In this document: piece by piece, positions 10,401 through 16,398 of the stretch
Position numbering within the stretch: the stretch's first letter is position 1
Layout of the letters: each line of letters starts with the position of its first letter
NCBI RefSeq assembly: GCF_001879205.1
Contig: NZ_MLFK01000002.1
Span: 372,001 to 436,000 of the forward strand
Source of the DNA: Flavobacterium johnsoniae
Lineage (GTDB): Bacteria > Bacteroidota > Bacteroidia > Flavobacteriales > Flavobacteriaceae
DNA: 64,000 bases
Direction of reading: 5' to 3'
The notes under the pieces: model-generated
Told to the model about the DNA's origin: nothing
Seen by the model: the letters and a program-made list of their open reading frames with translations, nothing else
The model's database searches: none
Translations under genes and position numbers: made by a program

Positions 10401-10850
10401 ATCAAAACAAATTTAATTTCGGAAGATTTTGTCGAAAAGAACTACGCCTTAAAAGGTTATCAGCTGGCGCCAAAAATCAGTTATTTATTTTCTAAAAACA
10501 CCAGTCTGGATTTCTTTTATGAATTTCAGAACAAAGAAAATCAAATAGGAAACCTGGAAACTTTAGTTCAAAACAGACTGGGGACTTCGTTTTCATTTGC
10601 CGGAGAAAAGAAAGTCACTGTAAATGGGGAGTTCTCTTTTTATGAAAATAAATTCAATGGAAACGAGTTTTCATCCGTTGGTTTTCAAATGCTCGAAGGA
10701 CTTCAGGAAGGACAAAATTTAGTTTGGAAATTGCTTTTGCAGAAAAACATTACGCAGTTCTTAGATGTTAATCTAAATTATCAGGGGCGTAAAAGCGAAA
10801 CTGGGGCAACAGTTCATACCGGAAACGTTCAGCTTCGTGCTTATTTTTAA
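7419..10850 (+). CDS. Very large predicted outer-membrane beta-barrel protein of unknown function
   Basis: About 1143 residues from the ATG at 7419; the frame is open to a TTG at 7401, but the ATG gives a clean signal peptide (MLKKLLFFALLFWYSGLMAQ) and is preferred. The mature protein begins with a beta-rich domain (about 20-130), followed by the conserved-looking SGSITRGVTIGNNQN segment and a very long series of amphipathic strands with many aromatic residues, ending in LRAYF, as in outer-membrane barrels. At about residues 830-845 lies a Ca-binding-like loop, DYNGNGIQELEEFE, which fits an EF-hand or dockerin-type loop. I do not recognise a named family; there is no TonB plug domain visible. 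It could be a large exporter, a cell-surface assembly factor or a structural barrel. Position beside the Lys/Ala-rich exported protein may be meaningful but is weak evidence. Confidence 0.7.
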   Translation: MLKKLLFFALLFWYSGLMAQETESLYKTKKVIAVKDTIHLEKFSLNSSFFELLDTKNQPVDSSFYKIDFQKGTLILNKKFTSVSDTLIVNYLNYPDFLTKEYGLYKESQVVSNDVNSEKLYKIDNSNAKKVTPFDGLNTSGSITRGVTIGNNQNTVLNSNLDLQITGKISDKVSLRASLQDNNIPLQDGGYSQKLDQFDNIFMELFTDDWNIRAGDVFLENRKTQFLSFNKKVQGLSASFDFDTEERKTNVFASVSFVKGQYAKSTFTGQEGNQGPYKLKGQNGELYVLVISGSERVYVNGVLLKRGENNDYVIDYNAGEIVFTSLFTITSEMRINVEYQYSERNYNRLVTYAGATTESKNWSFGGYIYSENDMKNQPLQQNLSTEQVQILAQAGDDTNLMKAPSAFEDTYSENKILYKKTMINSVEVYEYSNNSSDVLYNVKFSLVGNNLGNYIIQNNTSVERIYEYVSPIGGVPQGNYEPIVQLVAPMKIQVATFLGKYNPNEKTLVDFEIAMSNNDKNLFSGIDDSDNEGIAFKTNIKKRLFTRGWTLDGFANYQFVQKDFRSVERLYNIEFNRDWNLNGMLLGNQSLLVTGVNFDLFAKKETSNIGLFTYQFEKLDFTESYSGARHTTTALFKFKKWTIENQGSFLNSDATASTSKFIRNQTRTKYHFGKNWIGGSLQIEDNQEKDKAANQFSTLSQRFSEYGVFVGRGDSTKVFVELGYLQRRNDSLQNGLLQHVNNSQTYFLKSKLIQNKTTDLAVYASYRNLDFTDSSRKNEPSLNSRILYNDKFFNQFMQIGTAYETSSGTIAQQEFTYVEVPTGQGVYTWNDYNGNGIQELEEFEIAAFPDQAKYIRIFLPNQIYIKTNQNKFSQSVILNPLQWQNEKGFKKLLSYFYNQTSFIMDRKVRSNGDRLELNPFYSSDENILGLNSSFRNSLFYNRGRQKHSVTYSYLVNNGKNLLSVGSQNVKNNSHQLQYTHLYQKSWLFNFFTKTIKTNLISEDFVEKNYALKGYQLAPKISYLFSKNTSLDFFYEFQNKENQIGNLETLVQNRLGTSFSFAGEKKVTVNGEFSFYENKFNGNEFSSVGFQMLEGLQEGQNLVWKLLLQKNITQFLDVNLNYQGRKSETGATVHTGNVQLRAYF

Positions 10851-10913
10851 CACTTTACGAAAAACATATGAATTAATTGCTTAATTTTAATTGGAATTTA
10901 AACTATAACCACC

Positions 10914-11459
10914 ATGAAAAAATTATTATTACTTTGTTTTATAGTAGTTTTATCTACTAATTTCTACGCACAGGAAACTACTGCAAAAGCTGCTAAGAGC
11001 AAAACCGAAGCCTCTGCTAAAAAAGCAAAATCTGATGCTGACAAAGCAAAGGCTGATGCTAAAAAAGAAGCAGCGAAAGCAAAAAAAGAAGCAGTAAAAG
11101 CAACAGATGCATCAACAGCTGCGAAAAAAGAATCGGCTACTGCTGCCAAAAAAACCGCTGACAAAGCAAAATCTGATGCTGACAAAGCAAAAGCCGATGC
11201 TAAAAAAGAAGCAGCAAAAGCAAAAAAAGCTTCTGACAAAGCAGCAAGCGCAACAGATGATGCGGCCAAAGCAGTAAAAAAAGATGCTGCCACTACAAAA
11301 AAAACAGCAACAAAAACGTTGAAAGAAACCAATGAAAAAGCTCCAAAAGTAGCTGATAAAGTTACTGGAGAATATAATGGTAAAAAAGTATACACGGGTC
11401 CAAAAGGCGGAAGATACTATATTAACAAAAATGGTAATAAAACGTATATTCAGGACTAA
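10914..11459 (+). CDS. Secreted Lys/Ala-rich repeat protein with PBCV-type basic adaptor domain
   Basis: A 181-residue protein with a signal peptide (MKKLLLLCFIVVLSTNFYAQ), a long low-complexity Lys/Ala/Asp helix (about 21-147) and a compact C-terminal domain at about 152-181 (GEYNGKKVYTGPKGGRYY, then NKNGNKTYIQD) that I recognise as the PBCV-specific basic adaptor domain. A 21-residue unit beginning AKSDADKAK is repeated without change at residues 38-58 and 85-105 (DNA 11025-11087 and 11166-11228). The strongly positive, histone-H1-like middle suggests binding of an acidic polymer such as DNA, LPS or polysaccharide outside the inner membrane; that is inference. The antisense open frame over 10964-11395 is a by-product of the Ala/Lys codons. 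A terminator follows at 11491. Confidence 0.78.
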   Translation: MKKLLLLCFIVVLSTNFYAQETTAKAAKSKTEASAKKAKSDADKAKADAKKEAAKAKKEAVKATDASTAAKKESATAAKKTADKAKSDADKAKADAKKEAAKAKKASDKAASATDDAAKAVKKDAATTKKTATKTLKETNEKAPKVADKVTGEYNGKKVYTGPKGGRYYINKNGNKTYIQD

Positions 11460-11490
11460 GACTCTAAGTTTCTTAACATTCAGGAAAGAA

Positions 11491-11518
11491 AAAACCGGAC
11501 TTGTGTTCGGTTTTTTTT
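11491..11518 (+). terminator. Intrinsic terminator after the Lys/Ala-rich protein gene
   Basis: AAAACCG at 11491-11497 pairs with CGGTTTT at 11508-11514, and the right arm runs into eight T residues. Confidence 0.7.
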
Positions 11519-11649
11519 ATATAAAAACCTCAGAACCTGAGTGTCTTAGCACCTCAGAAGCTTAGAAAAGAGTTAATAATTTAGTAATATGTGCGAAATA
11601 ACATAAAAAACATATTTCTTTATCTTCGTTTTCAAAAAGCGTTAAAAAT

Positions 11650-12726
11650 ATGAGCATTGACTATTCTGCTAACAAAACTATTTTAGTTGCTCCGTTAAAC
11701 TGGGGACTAGGCCATGCCACAAGATGTATTCCGATAATTAAGGCGCTTCAAGAAAATAATTTTATTCCAATTATTGCTTCTGATGGTGTTGCGCTGGCTT
11801 TATTGCGAAAAGAATTTCCATACATACAAACTCTCGAACTTCCTTCTTATCATATTGAATATGCTAAAAACGGCAAGAATTTTAAATGGAAGCTTATTAA
11901 AAATCTTCCTAAAATGATTACGGCCATTTTAGATGAAAAGAAAATGGTGAACAGCTGGATTAAAAAACATGGTATTGACGGTATAATTTCAGATAACAGA
12001 CTGGGTGTTTTTAGTAAAAAAGTTCCCTCTGTTTTTATGACGCATCAATTGAATGTGATGACCGGAAACACAACCTGGTTTACAAGTAAATGTCATCAGC
12101 ACTTTATAAAAAAATATACTGAATGCTGGGTTCCTGATTCTGATGAAAAAGTAAATCTTACAGGTGATTTAGGCCATCTTAAAACGAATGAACTTAATCT
12201 AAAATATATTGGCCCCTTGAGCAGAATGAAGAAAAAGGAAACGCCAAAAATATATGATTTAATGATTATTTTATCCGGGCCGGAACCACAGCGCACTTTT
12301 CTGGATGAAAAACTTCAAAAAGAAGCAGCCAAATTTAATGGCAAAGTTGTTTTTGTACAGGGAATTGTAGAGAAAACACAGGAAAAATGGCAGGCCGGAA
12401 ATGTGACGTATTATAACTTCATGAACTCTAAACAACTGGAACAGACTTTTAACGAAAGTGAATTTGTCCTTTGTCGTTCTGGTTATACTACTGTAATGGA
12501 TTTGGCAAAACTAGGTAAAAAAGCTTTTTTTATACCAACTCCCGGACAATATGAGCAGGAATACCTGGCGATAAAACTTCAGGAAGAAAATCTTGTACCG
12601 TATGCAATGCAAGACGACTTTACAATTGAAGATTTATCAAAAGTAAAGTCGTTTCAGGGTTTGTCGCAATTTAAAAATGATATAGACTGGGACTTATTAT
12701 TTAGTGTTTTTGAAGATCACCTTTAG
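11650..12726 (+). CDS. MurG-like glycosyltransferase (GT-B fold, family 28 type)
   Basis: A 358-residue cytoplasmic protein that looks like a two-Rossmann GT-B glycosyltransferase. The N-terminal glycine-rich loop is PLNWGLGHATRCIPIIKAL (about residues 15-33), which matches the family pattern GxGHxxR of UDP-GlcNAc-using enzymes such as MurG and the diacylglycerol glucosyltransferases. The C-terminal half has the donor-site region CRSGYTTVMDLAKLGKKAFF followed by PTPGQYEQEYLA, where the acid residue pair normally contacts the nucleotide sugar. It is not MurG itself: it lacks the MurG flanking motifs and its neighbours are not cell-wall genes. Donor and acceptor are unknown. Its TAG stop overlaps by four bases the stop of the convergent porin gene, with no room for a terminator in between. 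Confidence 0.78.
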   Translation: MSIDYSANKTILVAPLNWGLGHATRCIPIIKALQENNFIPIIASDGVALALLRKEFPYIQTLELPSYHIEYAKNGKNFKWKLIKNLPKMITAILDEKKMVNSWIKKHGIDGIISDNRLGVFSKKVPSVFMTHQLNVMTGNTTWFTSKCHQHFIKKYTECWVPDSDEKVNLTGDLGHLKTNELNLKYIGPLSRMKKKETPKIYDLMIILSGPEPQRTFLDEKLQKEAAKFNGKVVFVQGIVEKTQEKWQAGNVTYYNFMNSKQLEQTFNESEFVLCRSGYTTVMDLAKLGKKAFFIPTPGQYEQEYLAIKLQEENLVPYAMQDDFTIEDLSKVKSFQGLSQFKNDIDWDLLFSVFEDHL

Positions 12727-14018
12727 AAGTTAAACTGCGCTTGCAATCGCAATAAATTTCCTTGTTGTCTGTTTATTGGAAGCGCGCTGTCTTCAAAAGT
12801 TCTGTCTGCGATTACATATTCTGCCGTTAATTCAAATGCTTTAATTGGCTGCCATTCTACTCCAATTTCGTAATCTCTTACAACATAACTTCTGGCATCT
12901 TTTTCATATTTTTTCCCTCCGTCATAATATTGAAATTTCGCAAAAGGGTAAATATGCTGTTTTTTAATATCCCATTTATAGTTTAGCAAAACGTAACCAC
13001 CGTTTAAATCTGTTTCATCAACTGTATTCGTTAAGGTATTATAACGAGGCCCTGTACCAATGTTATATTCTGTCTGGATTCCGAATGGTTTTGGATATAA
13101 AACAAAAGTTGCGCCTATTCTCTGGTCTTTTACATATTGTGGATCATTTACGGTAACTCCTGAAGAAATTTCTCCGGTAAAAGCCCATTTTCCAGTATAT
13201 GCCTGAATTCCCGGTTCTATAATCTGATCACCAATTACAAATGGATAAGTGACTCTGGCCACGACATTTAAATCTCTGTTCCCGTCCAGTTTATTAGCAA
13301 TCTGCCCGTTGTAAACTCCAAAAGCAAATACTCCAAAATCGCCTGAACCTTTGTATCCGTCTTTAACCAGCATATCAAAACGTTTTCTGATTTCGGCTGG
13401 TGCCCAATAAAAGAATATTCCTAAATCACGCTCGTTTAGTATGGCACTGTTCATTGCATCATTTCGGTCTAAAGCCAGACGCTGTGAACTTGACTGCATG
13501 TTTTCGAAACCATACGGTATTTTACTCTGCCCCACACGAACGCGGTATTCTTTCTTTTTATCAAATGAAAGATCGAAATACAAGTCACGAATTTGAACAA
13601 AATTCTGAATTCCGGTACTTGGAGAACTGGCAAAATCTGGTTGAAAATAGAAAAACACATTTGGATGAACCTGCCCTGAAAATACTAAACGTGCACGACG
13701 AATAAAAAGGCCGTTATTTGATTTTGCATCCGGAGCTGTAGAAGTTGTTCCCCAGGATTTATCACATTGTTCGCAGGAAACTTTGTCGTTTGTAGAGAAC
13801 AAACCATTGTATCGGATTTGTGCGTATCCTCTTAAAGAGATTCTATCGTACCAGTGTTCTTCAACTCCTCCACCAGATTTAGTATCCGGAAGTTTTGCTT
13901 TGTTAATGGAATCTAAAATACGAATTACTTCATTTTTTACATCCTGTTTGTTTAAATCTTGTGCATTTGCAGCGCAAGTAAGCAGCATTAAAACGGCTAA
14001 TATTTTTCTTTTTATCAT
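12723..14018 (-). CDS. Phosphate-selective porin O/P family outer-membrane porin
   Basis: The protein from the ATG at 14016-14018 has a signal peptide (MIKRKILAVLMLLTCAANAQ) and about 431 residues; the frame extends 11 codons further up, but those residues would precede a complete signal peptide, so the inner start is chosen. The barrel shows the OprO/OprP pattern: ISLRGYAQIRYNG at the N-terminus, NGLFIRRARLVFSGQVHPNV, then YFQPDFASSP and the C-terminal aromatic end RLQAQFNF. The family forms trimeric anion pores that take up phosphate or pyrophosphate. A pair of cysteines (CEQC) between strands is unusual and could form a disulfide. The genes for a PhoR-like kinase and a PhoB-like regulator come directly upstream on the same strand, which supports a phosphate role, although many members of the family in this phylum have no proven substrate. 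Confidence 0.82.
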   Translation of the reverse strand: MIKRKILAVLMLLTCAANAQDLNKQDVKNEVIRILDSINKAKLPDTKSGGGVEEHWYDRISLRGYAQIRYNGLFSTNDKVSCEQCDKSWGTTSTAPDAKSNNGLFIRRARLVFSGQVHPNVFFYFQPDFASSPSTGIQNFVQIRDLYFDLSFDKKKEYRVRVGQSKIPYGFENMQSSSQRLALDRNDAMNSAILNERDLGIFFYWAPAEIRKRFDMLVKDGYKGSGDFGVFAFGVYNGQIANKLDGNRDLNVVARVTYPFVIGDQIIEPGIQAYTGKWAFTGEISSGVTVNDPQYVKDQRIGATFVLYPKPFGIQTEYNIGTGPRYNTLTNTVDETDLNGGYVLLNYKWDIKKQHIYPFAKFQYYDGGKKYEKDARSYVVRDYEIGVEWQPIKAFELTAEYVIADRTFEDSALPINRQQGNLLRLQAQFNF

Positions 14019-14184
14019 TAGTTCTCTAATTCCCTTAATTTCAGGATGCAAAGATGACTCACCTATGTTAAGAAATCATTAACCAGATGTTACTATAATA
14101 AAAATTTAATGTTATGGACAAAATCCGTATGTTGATTTATTGTTAAACACCTTTGTTTTAAGGCGTTTCACGAAAATCTGCTTA

Positions 14185-15267
14185 CTATTTTTTAACGTCA
14201 GCTTTTTGACTTTTAAATGCTTTTTCGAGCGTAAAAGAGAATTCTGAACCAATTCCGAACTCACTTTCTACATAAACTTTCTCTTTATGTGCTTCAATAA
14301 TATGCTTTACAATTGCGAGACCTAAACCAGAACCTCCTTCAGAACGGGTTCCGCTTTTGTCAACTCGGTAAAAACGTTCAAAAAGTCGAGGAATGTTTTG
14401 TTTTTCAACTCCTTCTCCGTTATCACTTATACGAATTAGGACTTTTTTCTTGGTAAGATTGACAACTCCCACTTCAGTGAGACCGCCTTCTTTTCCGTAT
14501 TTAATTGAGTTAACAATCAGGTTTTCTAAAACCTGTTGAATTCTGTCCTGATCACCTCGAATAATAACCGATTGCACATTTTTGCTTTCAAAGGCAAGTT
14601 TGATTTTCTTTTTATCGGCTTTCATTTCCAATAAATCAAAAACATTCTGAATCAGCTCAACGATATCAAAATCAGTCATATTTAAATCCAGATCACCTGA
14701 TTCTAATTTGGTAATCATGTCTAAATCTTCGACTATATAAATAAGACGTTCTACGCCTTTTTCGGCACGTTTTAAATATTTTTTCCGAATGTGTTTATCA
14801 TCCATCGCTCCATCAAGCAAAGTCGAAACATAACCCTGAACTGTAAATAATGGTGTTTTTAATTCGTGTGAAACATTCCCAAGAAATTCTCTGCGGTATT
14901 GTTCGCGAATTTCGAGCATTTCTATTTCCAGTTTTTTATCAGTGGCAAACTTTTTCACTTCCCGCGAAAGTGTTTCCATATCAGTAGTGATAGGCTGATT
15001 GATAAGATTTGTTGATTCCAGCAGCGAAACCTCATCGTAAATTTTCTTTACTCTTCTGTAAATAAAACGTTCTACCCTATATTGTAAAACCAAAAAAGAG
15101 AATACATAAATAGCAATAATGAAAACTATTCCAAATGCAATTTGATGCTGCAGCTGGTTTTTATAAAATAAAGACATTAATATGAGTACAAATCCTGTTG
15201 AAAAAAGACTTATATATAATGCTGATTTTATGGCAAATTTGTACGTTTTTTTAAAATTTATTTTCAT
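14185..15267 (-). CDS. PhoR-like sensor histidine kinase
   Basis: A 360-residue membrane histidine kinase. Two transmembrane helices lie at about residues 13-32 and 40-62 with almost no periplasmic loop between them, as in PhoR proteins that read the state of the Pst transporter rather than a periplasmic ligand. The dimerisation/phosphoacceptor segment FLGNVSHELKTPLFTVQGY contains the His (about residue 134), followed by the ATPase domain with N box (ENLIVNSIKYG), G1 box (ISDNGEGV), F box (LFERFYRVDK) and G2 box (GGSGLGLAIVKHI). There is no PAS domain. It follows the PhoB-like gene on the same strand after 214 bases that contain a terminator-like hairpin and a dispersed repeat, so the pair may be partly uncoupled. 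Assignment to phosphate control is by similarity and context. Confidence 0.85.
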   Translation of the reverse strand: MKINFKKTYKFAIKSALYISLFSTGFVLILMSLFYKNQLQHQIAFGIVFIIAIYVFSFLVLQYRVERFIYRRVKKIYDEVSLLESTNLINQPITTDMETLSREVKKFATDKKLEIEMLEIREQYRREFLGNVSHELKTPLFTVQGYVSTLLDGAMDDKHIRKKYLKRAEKGVERLIYIVEDLDMITKLESGDLDLNMTDFDIVELIQNVFDLLEMKADKKKIKLAFESKNVQSVIIRGDQDRIQQVLENLIVNSIKYGKEGGLTEVGVVNLTKKKVLIRISDNGEGVEKQNIPRLFERFYRVDKSGTRSEGGSGLGLAIVKHIIEAHKEKVYVESEFGIGSEFSFTLEKAFKSQKADVKK

Positions 15268-15308
15268 TGAAATATTTAAAATAATAAAACCTTTAAGAGT
15301 TTATTTTG

Positions 15309-15340
15309 ACCATATAAGTGATATAAGTTCATTTAAAAAT
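15309..15340. repeat. Dispersed AT-rich repeat, copy 1 (ACCATATAAG type)
   Basis: A 32-base segment starting ACCATATAAGTGATATAAG matches 29 of 32 bases of a segment at 61544-61575. A shorter inverted copy lies at 15441-15462. It sits between the two genes of a regulator pair. Confidence 0.5.
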
Positions 15341-15371
15341 AACTCTTTTTTAGTAACAAATAATAATTTTT

Positions 15372-15420
15372 AAAAGCCCATCCTTATCAAAGTTCGCACT
15401 TTGACAAAAATGAGCTTTTT
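15372..15420 (-). terminator. Hairpin downstream of the phoB-like gene
   Basis: AAAAGCCCAT at 15372-15381 pairs with ATGAGCTTTT (one mismatch), enclosing TCAAAGT/ACTTTGA (15387-15393 with 15398-15404, loop TCGC). Read on the minus strand it is followed by GCTTTTAAAAATT, so it may end or attenuate the phoB-like transcript before the kinase gene. Confidence 0.5.
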
Positions 15421-15440
15421 ATTGTAAAAGTAAACACTAT

Positions 15441-15462
15441 AAATTATATGAACTTATATGGT
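15441..15462. repeat. Dispersed AT-rich repeat, short inverted copy
   Basis: Read on the minus strand it gives ACCATATAAGTTCATATAA, the same core as the copies at 15309-15340 and 61544-61575. Confidence 0.4.
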
Positions 15463-15481
15463 GTAAACTTCTATAGAATGC

Positions 15482-16165
15482 TTAAACTTCAAATTTATAA
15501 CCAACTCCTTTTATGGTTTTAAAAAGGTCTTCGCCTATTTTTTCTCGCAGTTTTCTAATATGAACATCAATTGTTCTTCCGCCAACTACAACTTCATTTC
15601 CCCAGACTTTATCAAGTATTTCGTCTCTCTTGAAAACTTTACCTGGTTTTGAAGCTAGTAAATAAAATAATTCGAATTCTTTTCTTGGCAGCGCAATTTC
15701 TACATTGCCTTTTATGATTTTATACTCTTCACGGTTAATCTCAATTCCGCCAACATTTAGAGTATCTGTAACGACTTCTTGTTCTTTTAACCTTCTTAAC
15801 AAAGCCTTTACTTTAGACACTAATAATTTAGGTTTAATTGGCTTTGTAATGTAGTCATCAGCACCTGCGTCAAAACCAGCCACTTGCGAATAATCTTCGC
15901 TTCTTGCAGTTAGGAATGTTATGATAACATTATTTAACTCAGGAATTTTTCTGATATGCTCGCAAGCTTCCATTCCATCCATTTCTGCCATCATCACGTC
16001 CATGATAATTAATTCCGGCAATTCTTTCTGAGCCTTTGCTATAGCATCTTTTCCGTTAGAAGCTGTAACAATTTGGTAGCCTTCCTGAGCGAGGTTATAG
16101 CCAACGATTTCTAAGATATCCGGTTCGTCGTCAACTAATAAAATCTTAGTTTGTGTTTTTTTCAT
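15482..16165 (-). CDS. PhoB-like OmpR family response regulator
   Basis: A 227-residue two-domain regulator. The receiver domain (about 1-120) shows the acidic pair in LLVDDEPDILEIV, the phosphoacceptor Asp in ELIIMDVMMAEMDG, the Thr in FLTARSEDY and the Lys in DDYITKPIKP. The C-terminal winged-helix domain (about 130-227) has the OmpR/PhoB pattern ALPRKEFELFYLLAS, then FKRDEILDKVWG and RTIDVHIRKLREKIG. The start MKKTQTKILLVDDEP is preferred to a codon three positions further up because it gives the usual short N-terminus. It is transcribed divergently from the large TonB receptor and precedes the PhoR-like kinase gene. Together with the porin gene this suggests control of phosphate uptake; the DNA target cannot be read from this window with confidence. 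Confidence 0.9.
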   Translation of the reverse strand: MKKTQTKILLVDDEPDILEIVGYNLAQEGYQIVTASNGKDAIAKAQKELPELIIMDVMMAEMDGMEACEHIRKIPELNNVIITFLTARSEDYSQVAGFDAGADDYITKPIKPKLLVSKVKALLRRLKEQEVVTDTLNVGGIEINREEYKIIKGNVEIALPRKEFELFYLLASKPGKVFKRDEILDKVWGNEVVVGGRTIDVHIRKLREKIGEDLFKTIKGVGYKFEV

Positions 16166-16398
16166 AAATAGCAAAAATTGAGATTTTTACATCAAATATT
16201 CTTAATTATTTATCCGATGTTTTTTATTTCACAGGGTAAATATACTAACAAAAGGATCGTTAAAAATTAGTGTTAACGGTAATTTAATCTGGTAACAATT
16301 TGATAATCTATAGAACACAAAAACATAACAAGTGCGTAACATGAACTTTACAGCGCGGTTATTTCTTTGCACAAAAATAAATTAAACACAACACACTA

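Noticed and set aside
10964..11395. 143-codon open frame on the minus strand opposite the Lys/Ala-rich protein, hydrophobic and Ala/Phe-rich
   Set aside because: It is the mirror of GCA/AAA codon repeats; the plus-strand frame has a signal peptide and a recognisable C-terminal domain, and the antisense frame has neither.
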